Below are positions 10,170-20,934 of a stretch of DNA of 64,000 bases, one piece after another; position 1 is the stretch's first letter; every line of letters starts with the position of its first letter. Position numbers and translations under genes: made by a program. Location of the stretch: contig CM034398.1 in the NCBI GenBank assembly GCA_019925095.2, positions 1,622,001 to 1,686,000 of the forward strand, read 5' to 3'. This stretch comes from Dendrolimus kikuchii. Taxonomy: Eukaryota > Arthropoda > Insecta > Lepidoptera > Lasiocampidae. Under the pieces are notes generated by a model, which made no database searches, was not told the DNA's origin, and was given only the letters and a program-made list of their open reading frames with translations.

Positions 10170-10562
10170 CCGCTATCACATTTACATATATATTAAGATT
10201 GATATACAAAAAAGTTTAAATTAAAAAGCATTCTAGATATCTAGAATATCTAAATAGCGTATTGCATATTCGACATTCATCTATATATTATGACTAATAA
10301 ATTATAGTTAATAAACTTAATAGCCATAAAATAAATGCTTATTACCACTTCTAATCTAAAAACTTGAACATCTGTTTAACTTTCATTTTGCATATATTAA
10401 TATATACTATTGGCTAATATCTACAAAAAACAAAAGAACCAACATGAATGTGTGCGGCGAGTGTGTTGGAGAGTATGCTGCAATTTTAACTAGACTACGA
10501 ATTCACTCCCGGTACTAAACACACATACACAACGACACTGATTCATGTGTACTTTCCATTCC
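10170..10562. other. AT-rich stretch, nothing recognised
   Basis: No frame; short ATATTAATATATA runs only. Confidence 0.4.
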
Positions 10563-10852
10563 TAGTTTTTTTTTATTGGAGAAGTTCAGCAGACAGGCAG
10601 ACGGCCCACTTGATGGAAAGCGGTTACCATAGTGCTACAAATGCGCTGCTGCTCTCTTAAGGGAGACTGGAACCTGGTCACTAATGCCGGAACACAACTC
10701 AAGGTTGTTATGGCGACATACTTTAGAGCAGGGGTGGTAGCCATCCAGTCGGGCAAATGCCCTACCACCTGGCTGTGGATTGTTAAGTCGCCTCTTACGA
10801 CAGGCCGCCCCAACGCAGGAAATTGTATTCTTTCTCCGTTCCTGTACGGATG
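10563..10852 (-). mobile_element. Retroposon family B with small internal deletion
   Basis: Nearly full length, from the T run at 10566 to CCTGTACGGATGA. About 30 bp between GTTACCAT and GTGCTACAAATG are missing. Confidence 0.8.
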
Positions 10853-11342
10853 ATGTACTACTACCTACTGTACGGGGCCTTTTAAACCTTGTACTAAGAC
10901 TACCACCAATGCGGCGAGGTCTATTGAGCCCCGTAACGTTTGTTTCAGTCCTGTGAACTGCACACATAAACACAATTTTTATAATCCTCCTCTCACAAGT
11001 CAATACATACATTTAGTAAGTCTCCGAGTCATTAGACGCAGATGAATTGTCGCATTTCTCACGCCCAAAACAAAAGCAATTCACGCCGGTGGGAATTTGA
11101 AGAACGAAAGCATTGCAAGAGTGAAACTTCCCAAATTGTACAGTTACCCACCTAGTTAGAGAACAAAGCGTACAATTGACGGTATTGGTGAGTAATAACT
11201 TTTTTCATAACTGTACTGTGATTTTTTTGGCTTAGTGTTAGACATTTTGACGTATTTTAAGTAATGTCACATCACGATCTTAACTTCGGGGCATTCAATT
11301 CTTGTTACAGAGGAAAGGATTTACAATTATTATTTCAAACAT

Positions 11343-11516
11343 TTCAATTGATCGTGTACTAGCAGAAGGTGATGTCAGGAGCCTTAAGAACTGACGAGCG
11401 TGCATGACAAGAGCTATGAATGTCAAAGAAGCAAGTGAGGTGTGTAAGGATAAGCTTAAATGGCGCTCTGTTGTTCGTGCTTACCCCGCAAGGGAACTGG
11501 CGTGAAGTTATGTATG
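11343..11516 (+). mobile_element. RTE tail with 12-bp target duplication
   Basis: TATTTCAAACAT flanks it at 11331-11342 and 11517-11528. The frame is interrupted (TGA for an arginine codon after LKN). Confidence 0.85.
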
Positions 11517-11553
11517 TATTTCAAACATACCGAATTAGCTCTATTTATGGAGA

Positions 11554-11895
11554 CTAGTGGTCGCCCGATGGTCGAAATTCGACCATAGTTAATTTAAATT
11601 ATAAGTTTGAACATTATTAAGGTTCTGTGGTCAAAGACTATATTTCTATAATCACAGATTTAGCCAAGGCTACATTGTTAATTTCACTTTAACAATAATC
11701 AAAAGAGTATATATGCATGTGTGTGTCAAATACATGGTAGTGTGTAATACTTTTTTTAATTATTTCAAATAAATATTAGCATTCTGCACTCCTTCTCTAT
11801 ATAAACTATAGGTGTGTGAAATTTCATACTCCTCCGTCCGCGCAATTTTCGTAAATAAGGGTGCAAAGTTTTTGCTTCACATATTAATATATAGA
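11554..11895 (-). mobile_element. Helitron-like element, family H1, complete
   Basis: The minus strand begins A|TCTATATATTAATATGTGAAG and ends in the hairpin GGTCGAATTTCGACC-like segment, GGGCGACCA and CTAG|T. It matches the H1 copies at 17750, 40085 and 47098. Confidence 0.65.
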
Positions 11896-11899
11896 TATA

Positions 11900-12450
11900 C
11901 TAGCGGCCCCGGCAGACGTTGTCCTGCCTTTAAAAAATAAAATTCTAGAACCCGATCCCAGAGCCACGTACCGGTTCTAATTGCGAATCTAAACCATCCG
12001 GGTACCCACTCAAACACACAAAAACAAAATCACCAAAATCCAGCGCCAGGTGATTAGGAGGATTCCAGAACCCGATCTCAGCGCCACCTACCGGATCTAA
12101 TTGTGAATCTAAAAGAGTAATATATTTTTTTTTATTCTAAGTCATGCTCATGACAAAATAAGATTAAAAATCTTGCCAAAAAATCAAAGTTTATAATTAA
12201 CAAATACAAAATAGAGGTTGATCGTAGAGGGGTGAAAATTTAGGGTTGTATGTATTTTTTAATGCTGTATCCTAAAAAAATAAAAATCTAAAAATTAAAA
12301 AAAAATTAGGGGTGGACTACCCTTAACATTTAGGGGGATGAAAAATAGATGTTGTCCAATTCACAGACCTACCCAATATGTACACAAAATTTCATGAGAA
12401 TCGGTCAAGCCGTTTCGGAGGAGTATGGTAACTAACACTGTGACACGAGA
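11900..12450 (-). mobile_element. Helitron-like element, family H2, complete
   Basis: The minus strand runs from A|TCTCGTGTCACAGTG to GACAACGTCTGCCGGGGCCG|CTAG. It is the reverse-complement counterpart of 45531-46051 and begins four bases from the H1 copy. Confidence 0.65.
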
Positions 12451-12474
12451 ATTTTATATATAAGATGTTGCAGT

Positions 12475-12862
12475 ACAAACTTTTAGTACGTCTCGTCATA
12501 ATATGCCAATAATAATATACTTCTTTCCTCTTGCTATGTCTTTGTCTTACTGAGCATGCACTGTTTGCTACAACTCCATTAATTCTTCGAAAATTAATTC
12601 TGTAACATACTTCTGTATAAAACTTATAAAAAAAGAACTTGAGATATAAATAGAATAAGAAATATAAAGAAAAACAATTTTTAGCTAGACGTGTTGCTGA
12701 GGAGTCACCTGCCGCTTCCTCTCCGTAACAGCATCAACACGTTGCGAAGCGGTGTACATAGACTAGGAAGTAAAATCTAATTTTAACCTATATCTATGAC
12801 CTTCAAAAAGTGTTTTCCAGCGACACCTATTTTGAATAAAAACTTTTGAATTTGAAAACACA
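12475..12862 (+). mobile_element. Retroelement family M, 3' end with TTTGAA-type tail
   Basis: Shares TTTGCTACAACTCCATTAAT, the CCGCTTC...GAAGCGG stem module and the end TTTTGAATAAAAACTTTTGA with copies at 14219 and 20935. No protein. Confidence 0.65.
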
Positions 12863-12911
12863 TAGAAAATATATATAATTTTTGGTTGATTTGTTCTAAC
12901 GTTGGAATATA

Positions 12912-13093
12912 TGCCCCTGGCCACTAATGCCGGAACACAACTCAAGGTTGTTATGGAGGCATGTTCTAGACCAGGGGTGGTAGCCGTCCAGACGGGCAAA
13001 TGCCCTACCACCTGGCTGTGGGTTATTTTGTCACCTCTTACGACAGGCCGCCCGGCCGCAGGAATTTGTATCTTTCTCCGTTCCTGCACGTAT
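12912..13093 (-). mobile_element. Retroposon family B, 3' half lost
   Basis: Antisense piece from the GGCCACTAATGCCGGAACAC region to TCCTGCACGTATAAT. Confidence 0.75.
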
Positions 13094-13245
13094 AATACCT
13101 AGAAGATATCTTACCTGTTCACGCGAGGCTTGAAGACCCCTAAATTGAATTTTTCACGAAGAACAGACGACTGTAAGGAGCGGTGCGTATTATAAAAGTG
13201 GAAGCTTAGCGCTTCGTTCGCTTGATTAGTATGTCTACCATATAT

Positions 13246-13570
13246 CAATGAAAGAAAGAAAAACTTTATTTGAAGAAATTGCAACGCAATTACATTCCTT
13301 ATACATTATACAAGGTTTGCACTCAGCATATTGCTGTGTCGGAACAATATCCGACACAACGCTGATTTTCAGTGCAAACCTTCCTTTAGGTGTAAGACCA
13401 AAATGACCCAGTTTTTTTAATTAAATAATAAATAAGAATAATAATTAATAAAAACTAATTCTACTTATATAATATTTAAATTGTAAAAAAACAAATAAAT
13501 AAATTTTAATAATAAACCAACAATAAATACGTTGCTACAAAATTAAAATAAATACTCGTGTATCAACTTG
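13246..13570 (-). mobile_element. LINE 3' end, family U, with (CTTT)n-type tail
   Basis: On the plus strand GAAAGAAAGAAAAACTTTATT opens the copy, i.e. an antisense AATAAAGT plus simple-repeat tail. The body has an inverted pair, AGGTTTGCACTCAGCAT and GCTGATTTTCAGTGCAAACC. A second copy at 52708-53770 is interrupted by a SINE. Confidence 0.6.
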
Positions 13571-13799
13571 TATCGAATCATTTATGCGTGAGCTCGTACG
13601 TATAGAACATACTAGCAACTCTGTCTCTATGATGATCCGTCGCCATGCCAACGCGAACGAAGTTTCACTGGGGCAAAATGAACTGTAAATTTGATTAAAC
13701 TTTGTACAGTTCAGAAGCGATTCGCTGAATCCATTAATCATATGTTTATTCATAAGCCATAGAAATAAAAGCATAATAAATCACGCAAGCTTATGGCCC

Positions 13800-14060
13800 A
13801 TGTAAAAATGTTTCAATCGTCAGCGAGTGCGGTATAGCAGAAGTGCACTCGCGATCCTATTGGATATCTCACGCGAATCTCAAACGCCGTTAGGTTCGTC
13901 GACCCTGTTTTGGTCCGGCCGACCGGCTGCGCCCGCGCCGACGCGTGCGGTAACCCAGCGCACCGGTAACACGTGCCTGGATCATAAAGATCTGCGCTCA
14001 CGCATCGCTATACACGCCCGGTTCCTACATCTTACCGACCGTTCATTTGCCTTACTATAG
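13800..14060. other. GC-rich unique island
   Basis: About 260 bp that are clearly richer in G, C and CpG than the surroundings (for example CGCCCGCGCCGACGCGTGCGG), with overlapping open frames on both strands of 62-77 codons. No protein motif and no second copy in the window. It may be a regulatory island, an exon or part of an unknown element. Confidence 0.3.
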
Positions 14061-14067
14061 GCTAAAA

Positions 14068-14701
14068 TCTTATACTAATATATAAAGCTGAAGAGTGTTT
14101 GTTTTTTTGCTTGAACGCGCTAATCTCAGAAACTACTGGTCTGATTTGAAAAATTCTTCCAGTGTTAGATAGCCCATTTATCGAGGAAGGCTATAGGCTA
14201 TATATCATGTCATTATTATAACTATAATATTATTTTTCTTTCCTTTTATTGTCTTGGTCTTATTGAGTATGCATTGTTTGCTACAACTCCATTAATTCTT
14301 CAAAAAGTGATTCTCTAACATACTTTTGTACAAAACTTATTAAAAAAAGAATTTGAGATATAAATAGAATATGAAATATAAAGAGGCACAATATTTAGCT
14401 AGACGTGTTGCTGGGGAGTTTCTTGGCGCTTCTTCTCCTTTACAGCATCAACACGTTGCAAAGCGATGTACATAGAATAGGAAGTAAAAAATTAAATTTT
14501 AACTTACATGTATGACCTTCAAAAAGTGTTCTCCCTTGGAACTTATTTTGAATAAAAACTTTTGAATTTGAATTTAATTTGAATCATCACGCTAAGACCA
14601 ATAGGAGCGGAGCACCAATGAAGAATGTTTCAAAATCGGGGTTTTTTTTTACTTCATTTTTTTAACTATTCCACACGGACGAAATCGCGGGCAGAAGCTA
14701 G
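14068..14701 (+). mobile_element. Helitron-like element H3, split by family M
   Basis: Starts A|TCTTATACTAATATATAAAG and ends CGCGGGCAGAAG|CTAG. Removing 14219-14582 rejoins TATATATCAT with CACGCTAAGACC exactly as in the uninterrupted copy at 7523-7762. Confidence 0.65.
14219..14582 (+). mobile_element. Retroelement family M nested in H3
   Basis: A 364-bp insertion flanked by ATCAT, carrying the module GACGTGTTGCTGGGGAGTTT with CGCTTC...GCAAAGCG and ending in a TTTGAAT-rich tail. Confidence 0.7.
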
Positions 14702-14989
14702 TTGGACATAAATTCAACCAATGGTAGAGCAATTTCTTTAATAATAAATACTTTCGCATTTGATCACGATCACGCCTAATGTCGGACGATAATGCAGTCC
14801 AGGATGGAGCACGCTTATCTAGATAGTAACTATTCACACGAGACTCGAAGATCCCCGGATTATACTTCTCGGGAAATACGCATTGTGGTGCATTCATAGG
14901 AACCGGCTAATAATCAAACAATTCGATTTATTTTACAGCTCTAAAGTTCATCCACGACTTACGGTTCGATTATGACCAGTGATATGATA

Positions 14990-15850
14990 CAGTGTAAACT
15001 CCATGTAACGTCCCTCGATTTAACGAAAAATTCTCTTAAGTATCGAAATCACTTGGCTTTTGTTGGTTAAGCGTGTCTTCCATGGGGGGCCTTTAGCTAT
15101 CAAGGGAGCAAAGGATTCATCACCCCCGCTGACGAAGTGGATGTGTTCTGATTCCCGGGGTACATTCAGACACTTTTTGCGCTGGATCGGACTGAGCGTA
15201 ACTACGTTCTAAGTCTCAGCCTTTCCTACATAAAAAACGCGGGGCACGTGGGAGGAGGGTGGTTTTAGTGGGTAGCGGTTGTTGCCCGTGCAACTTCTCG
15301 GAGTCTCCACACAAGCCGGTTGATTACTGTTTGGATTGCCCCTTAAATTAAGGGAAAGCCTCCATGATCAACTATGGTTTAACCCCTTGCAAAGGACCCG
15401 GTATTGTCTGTAAATAGCATTTCCCCCGCCGCAAAAAAAAGTGTCTTCCATACAATGATACACTCTATATAGCACTTCACCCACTCTCAATAACGACAAC
15501 AATTAAGTAATAAAAAGTACCTTTTAAGTTGCCAAAATGAGTAGAAGCTGCGCAGTTGTGTAAGTTTTTTTATCGCTTTATTATCCTAGCCCGTAATAAA
15601 CTCGACTGTCGGTATCATGCATACCGAAATTTCTAAGAAACTCCGATATACCGAAATATCTAAGTACATCCTTTATCATAAAGATGCCTCAATATCGCAA
15701 GATATGAATAAAATAAGTAAATAAATACAACAAAATTACTGGTGCAGCAAGACGTCAGAGAAACAACAGTCTTCTCTCCATTTAACGACAACTCTCTATA
15801 ACGCCATAAAATGCAGTCCCTTCAAGTGTCGTTATACAGAGACTACATTG
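14990..15850 (+). mobile_element. Pogo/Tigger-like MITE interrupted by family F
   Basis: Ends CAGTGTAAACTCCATGTAAC and, inverted, TTATACAGAGACTACATTG, each next to a TA dinucleotide. Without the insert at 15084-15440 it is about 490 bp, like the copies at 34535, 42916 and 54937. No transposase is encoded. Confidence 0.75.
15084..15440 (+). mobile_element. Retroposon family F nested in MITE, 11-bp target duplication
   Basis: GTGTCTTCCAT occurs at 15073-15083 and 15441-15451. Body: GAGCGTAACTACGTTCTAAG, GGGAGGAGGGTGG, AGCATTTCCCCCGCCGC and eight A. Orientation plus; no protein recognised. Confidence 0.8.
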
Positions 15851-15864
15851 TACATATAAGCGGG

Positions 15865-16050
15865 ATTATTCCTAAGCGCATTTGGCAACAAGTTGGTGGT
15901 AGGCTAAATAAAACTTTAACAATACTCATTGAGACTTGACATCTTTGTCTTCCGTGATCAGGGCTACTGAAAAGTGGCCGAAATGTCGGAATAATAAAAA
16001 TCAAATAAATAACCGCACTCAAACCCGTTAAAACGTAGTTTTATTAAAGT
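15865..16050 (+). mobile_element. Penelope-like 3' end, truncated
   Basis: AATAAAACTTTAACAATACT through TTAAAACGTAGTTTTATTA. It starts right after the MITE end and includes the hammerhead-like fold. Confidence 0.65.
15951..15989 (+). ncRNA. Hammerhead-like fold, second copy
   Basis: TTCCGTGATCAGGGCTACT, loop GAAA, AGTGGCCGAAATGTCGGAA. The core GTGATCA is kept. C to T in the GAAAC strand and a stem G·T pair mark decay. Confidence 0.3.
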
Positions 16051-16224
16051 ATAAGTAATAAAATAAGTAATTAAAATAAGTATAAGTAAAAAGAAAATAA
16101 GATCCTCTGCCCTGAATCATGATAGAAGTGAATAAAAAAAATAAAAAAGTTATTTAGCCTAAAAATTTGTCCATTTTAATTATTGAATTTCTGTATTATA
16201 GTTGTTACGAGTATTTCCTCTATG

Positions 16225-16312
16225 GGAGCATGATTTAATTTCCCACCGTGAAATAAAATCAAATAAGTAAAATAAACCGCGCTTAAAACCCTTAAAACGT
16301 AGTTTTAATCAT
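16225..16312 (+). mobile_element. Penelope 3' scraps
   Basis: CTATGGGAGCATGATTTAAT followed after a deletion by CGCGCTTAAAACCC and ACGTAGTTTTA. Confidence 0.45.
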
Positions 16313-16467
16313 GAGAACTAGTCGCGAAAACTTAAGATGATACTATCATTTGCGTATTTAGATATTAAAGGTATTTAAAAATTAATACTTTTACCTACAG
16401 TTCAATTGTAAAAGACAGTAACTATTCGAATTTTTATGTTTAGATTGCTTTTGTATTAATAAGTGTC

Positions 16468-17161
16468 AAAGAAGCAAGTGGCACTCTGTTGTTCGTGCCT
16501 ACCCCGCAAGGGAACTAGCGTGAAGTTATGTATGTATGTATGTATGTAAAGAAGCAAGTGAGGTGTGTAAGAATAAGCCTAAATGGCACTCTGTTGTTCG
16601 TGCCTACCCCGCAAGGGAACTGGCGTGAAGTTATGTATGTATGTATGTATGTAAAGAAGCAAGTGAGGTGTGTAAGAATAAGCCTGAATGGCACTCTGTT
16701 GTTCGTGCCTACCCCGCAAGGGAACTAGCGTGAAGTTATGTATGTATGTAAAGAAGCAAGTGAGGTGTGTAAGAATAAGCCTAAATGGCACTCTGTTGTT
16801 CGTGCCTACCCCGCAAGGGAACTGGCGTGAAGTTATGTATGTATGTATGTATGTAAAGAAGCAAGTGAGGTGTGTAAGAATAAGCCTGAATGGCACTCTG
16901 TTGTTCGTGCCTACCCCGCAAGGGAACTAGCGTGAAGTTATGTATGTATGTATGTATGTAAAGAAGCAAGTGAGGTGTGTAAGAATAAGCCTAAATGGCA
17001 CTCTGTTGTTCGTGCCTACCCCGCAAGGGAACTGGCGTGAAGTTATGTATGTATGTATGTATGTAAAGAAGCAAGTGAGGTGTGTAAGAATAAGCCTAAA
17101 TGGCACTCTATTGTTCGTGCCTACCCCGCAAGGGAACTGGCGTGAAGTTATGTATGTATGT
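16468..17161 (+). repeat. Tandem array of the RTE 3' terminus, seven units
   Basis: Units start at 16468 (80 bp, internally deleted), 16548, 16653, 16750, 16855, 16960 and 17065, mostly 105 bp apart. Each holds AAAGAAGCAAGTGAGG to CTGGCGTGAAGTTATG plus a (TATG)n stretch, i.e. the last ~25 codons, stop and tail of the RTE LINE. Two diagnostic sites alternate: CCTAAATGG with ACTGGCG, and CCTGAATGG with ACTAGCG, so the array is largely dimeric. The frames that run through it on both strands are artefacts of the repeat. Confidence 0.95.
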
Positions 17162-17235
17162 TGTATTAATAAACCTTACCGTCACATGCAGTTTATGTTA
17201 AAACTCGAACTCCTAAATCTATATATATATTAAAA

Positions 17236-17508
17236 TCAATTGCTGCTCGTTAGTCTCGCTAAAACTCGAGAACGGCTAGACTAATTTGGCCAATTTTGGT
17301 TTCGAATTATTTGTGGAAGTCCAGGGAAGGTTTAAAAGGTGAGTAAATATGAAAAAACAATGCTTGGAATATAGTAAAGACAACAATTTCGCTTTCCCTT
17401 AGAAACTATTCCTACCTGTCAAACTTTTGACGTTCGTCCCGTCGTTCGGAAATCAACGTTTTTTATTTATTGATTATGAGGCGGTACGAAGTTTGCCGGG
17501 TCAACTAG
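17236..17508 (+). mobile_element. Helitron-like element, complete
   Basis: Starts A|TCAATTGCTGCTCGTTAGT and ends GCCGGGTCAA|CTAG|T. Contains ACGGCTAGACTAATTTGGCC. 273 bp, no protein. Confidence 0.55.
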
Positions 17509-17749
17509 TAGTCTTATAAAACTGCTTGCATATAAACCATCCCTTACCTGAAACAAAAAAATACATGGTTTTAGTTAAGTACTTTATTATGAGGAACTAG
17601 TGACAGAAAAGAAAATATTTTTGATAATAAAATTTCAATCAAAAGTAACTTCTGTAAACCGTACTAAACTTTGATTATGATAATTAAATCTACTCCACAG
17701 TTATGAGCAGTGTTTAAATTATTAAAAAATAATTTAAATGGTAATAAAA

Positions 17750-18400
17750 CTAATTAATACGTGAAGTAAAAACTTTATACCCCTTTTTTACGAAAATTGC
17801 GCGGACGGAGGAGTACGAAATTTCGCACATTTATAGTTTATATAGAGAAGAAGCGACAAATGCTAATATTTTTTTTTAATTATGCATAAATAATACATTA
17901 AATCAATAAAAAAACTTTACACACATTACCATGTTATTGACTAGAATGACTAAACAGATATACAATGCAAAAGTGGATGGATGCAGAAGTCGTGGAAGGC
18001 CACGACACACCTTCCATGATCTAATTGATCGTGTACTAGCAGAAGGTGATGTCAGGAGCCTTAAGAACAGACGAGCGTGCATGACAGGAGCTATGAATGT
18101 CAAAGATGCAAGTGAGGTGTGTAAGAATAAGCCTGAATAGCGCTCTGTTGTTCGTGCCTACCCCGCAAGGGAACTGGCGTGAAGTTATGTATGTATGTAT
18201 GTATGTATGTACCATGTCTTTGACACACAGACGCATATATACTCTTTTGATTATTGTAAAAGTCAAATTAACAGTGTAGCCTTGGCGAAATCTGTCAATT
18301 ATTAGAATATAGAAGTATAGTCTTTGACAACAGTACCTTAATAATGTTCAAATTTGTAATTTAAATTAATTATGATCGAATTTCGAACATTGGGCGACCG
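17750..18400 (+). mobile_element. Helitron-like H1 interrupted by RTE
   Basis: TTAATACGTGAAGTAAAAAC to GATCGAATTTCGAACATTGG. The terminal hairpin and CTAG are mutated (GTTAG). The RTE insertion at 17942-18210 splits it at ACCATGT. Confidence 0.6.
17942..18210 (+). mobile_element. RTE tail nested in H1, 14-bp target duplication
   Basis: ACCATGTTATTGAC (17928-17941) and ACCATGTCTTTGAC (18211-18224) differ at two bases. The frame reads MTKQIYNAKVDGCRSRGRPR onward and is broken near the end by a TAG. Confidence 0.85.
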
Positions 18401-18639
18401 TTAGTAATTTTAAATGTTATAATTAAAATTTGTAAGTAAGTTTAAAAGTAGAAATAAATAAATTAATTTGAAATAATCCGTGTATTCGAAATTTTTTAAG
18501 CACATACATTACACATTAAAACTGCATAGTTAGTAATTAAGATTATTTGAGTACTGTGAGAAAGGCGGAGTGAAAGAGGAGAGATTGGCGGCAACACCAA
18601 TTATCCTAGATTTTTAAGAACACCTAGACCATAACTGTG

Positions 18640-18840
18640 GTAATTTTTTGCGTTCACAGCGGCTGTGCGCAACAAGCGCGACGGTGCGTTCAGCGTCACG
18701 CGCTGCTTACCACCAAACTTAATACAGCAATTAACTGTTGCCAACTTTATTGTACATATATTCGGTGATTGCTCCCAAGCTTTCTTAGCATTTATAAGTT
18801 CATTTTTAAAATAATAATCATTTCCTCTACGGGGGCATCC
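18640..18840. other. Unassigned GC-richer stretch and decayed Penelope scrap
   Basis: 18655-18715 contains GTGCGCAACAAGCGCGACGG with no recognised product. 18765-18840 resembles the Penelope CTCCCATAGAG region, heavily decayed. Confidence 0.25.
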
Positions 18841-18845
18841 ATTAC

Positions 18846-19108
18846 TTTTTTTTTTTTAAGGCGGGGGAAATGCTATTTACGCACAATACCGGGTCCTTTG
18901 CAAGGGATTAGACCATAGTTGATCATGAAGGCTTTCCCCTTTGATAAGGGGCAATCCGAACAATAATCAAGCCAGCTTGTGTGGAGAGTCGGAGAAGTTG
19001 CACGGGCAACAACCACTACCCACTAAAACCACCCTCCTCCCATGTGCCCCGCGCTTTTTATGTAGGAAAGGCTGAGACTTAGAACGTAGTTACGCCCAGT
19101 CCGTTGTC
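18846..19108 (-). mobile_element. Retroposon family F
   Basis: T run, AAGGCGGGGGAAATGC, CCACCCTCCTCCCATGTGCC, ending near GAACGTAGTTACGCCCAGTC. Confidence 0.75.
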
Positions 19109-19123
19109 AGACAATATCAAACT

Positions 19124-19450
19124 TTATCCGTGCAGGAACGGAGAAAGAATACAATTTCCTGCGGCCTGGCGGCCTGTCGTAAGAGGCGACTAAACAACCC
19201 ACAGCCAGGTGGTAGGGCATTCGCCCGACTGGATGGCTACCACCCCTGGTCTAGAGTATGCCGCCATAACAACCTTGTGTTGTGTTCCGGCATTAGTGAC
19301 CAGGTTCCAGTCTCCTTTAAGAGAGCAGCAGCACATTTGTAGCACTTTTGGTGTTGCAAATGTCCATAGGCGATGGTAACCGCTTTCCATCAAGTGGGCC
19401 GTCTGCCTGTCTGCTGAACTCCTGCAATAAATAAAAAAAAAGAAAAAAAA
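19124..19450 (+). mobile_element. Retroposon family B, full length
   Basis: TTATCCGTGCAGGAACGG to CTGCAATAAATAAAAAAA. A 48-bp antisense scrap of the same family (AACCAGGGGTGGTAACCATC) follows at 19450-19497, so two copies meet at the A tract. Confidence 0.85.
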
Positions 19451-19779
19451 AACCAGGGGTGGTAACCATCCAGTCGGGCAAATGCCCTACCACCAGGCAA
19501 AAACGTTTATAAGTAAGGCGATAAGTATCTAGGTGTAAGTTTATGGCGACCAACAAAGAGTTTTCATACAACTATTCAGTCATAAACTGTAGTATTTTTT
19601 TTAAATTTTAAACAGTTTTTAGACACTACGTATTTTGGATTACTTAAATGTTATTAAAAATCAGCAGTCAAATGACGAAAACCGTGGAAGTGAATTTGAA
19701 ACTAATTTTATTTGTTACTTCCGTAGACATTTTGTCAATTATTGTTTTCCAATAGTACTTGACATATTTTCTTTGTTTT

Positions 19780-19976
19780 GTTTTGTCTATCCGTGTGTAA
19801 GAGCCCTAGCGAAAGACCAGCGCTGGTTGAGTTAACCAGCATCATGCTGAGTTAGGACCGATTTAGAACTTCATTTCACAATTAGACAATAAGACAATTT
19901 AAATATAAGTATGTTTTGGTTTGTATGTAGTTCTAAATAAAAATAAAACTATTTATTCTTTCTTTCTTTCTGATTT
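19780..19976 (+). mobile_element. LINE 3' end with palindrome and (CTTT)n tail
   Basis: Contains AGACCAGCGCTGGTTGAG followed by CCAGCATCATGCTGAGTTAG and ends ATTTATTCTTTCTTTCTTTC. The same 3' region occurs at 33468-33625. The frame ending at 19833 may be its last codons but is not recognisable. Confidence 0.55.
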
Positions 19977-20420
19977 AACCCTCTGTCGAAAAGCTCAAAA
20001 ACGATTTCGTATTTTTGTAAAATCCAATTTAGCCAGCTTATTCCTGTAGTCAATTCAATACATCAAAACGTTAGTGGAACTAACAATAAAAATACACCGG
20101 AACAAACAATTCTAAAAATAATACTACCCTCAATTAGTAGTGAAACAAAACATCTGGAGTCATTCAAACTTATCCGTCAACCTTTGTTCGAGTCAGTGAC
20201 TGACGTCTGTCGTCAAATTAATCCAAACACGACGTTTACATATTGACGATTAACATTAATGGTTTACATGTGTATAGGAATTTCTTAAATAGTTACTTTA
20301 TTTTAATACTAGTGTAGTGGAACACTTACAAACCCATAGATGGCGCTGTGCAATAATTGAGGTCGCAAACGTTTCCCGAGATGCACAAAGAATACTTTTC
20401 AACAATAACAGATGTGCCTA

Positions 20421-20809
20421 CCTCACTACAGACACAAGTAGCCATACAAGATTAGCTTAGGCGTGTTGCTGGAGAGTTTCTTCCGCCGCTTCTTCTCCTC
20501 CAGCTATAACACGTTACGAAGCGGTAGTAATGATAGACTAGGATCGGCTTCGCCGGCGGAGTCGATAATTAGTCCCCAAATAATCACTTCAGCCTGTTGG
20601 CATAGCTCATTCAGCCTTTTACGGCTAATTCTGAATATAGAGTCAATCCCCCGCAGCGGTCGAGCCGAGGTCGAACCTCACAGGAGGTGCCTCCTCGAGC
20701 GCGCTGCTTCCGGGCTGAACGCCTCCGCTCCCACAGAGTCGGGTAGCCCCCAAAGTCCGGTATCGCTGAAACAGGCTATTCAGCTGGGTCCAGCTCCAAA
20801 AAAAAAAAA
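20421..20809 (+). mobile_element. Poly(A) retroposon family Y with 11-bp target duplication
   Basis: AGATGTGCCTA stands at 20410-20420 and 20810-20820 (the last tail A shared). The 389-bp insert carries the stem module GTGTTGCTGGAGAGTTTCTT with CCGCTTC...GAAGCGG, then a GC-rich segment, and ends in 13 A. The GC-rich part (GTCGAACCTCACAGGAGGTG) is not matched elsewhere in the window. Confidence 0.7.
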
Positions 20810-20934
20810 AGATGTGCCTAGGCCTGCGAGGGACAGCACTAGCCTCGCTGGAAGATTTTCCTTTGAGACGGAGGAGCATTCCATCTCGCTCTTCCACCTT
20901 ATACGGGGCACCCTTCACTAGCATGTATAGACAA

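Noticed and set aside
16528..17233. Repeat protein genes on both strands
   Set aside because: The frames only reflect the 105-bp period, divisible by three, of an RTE-tail satellite.
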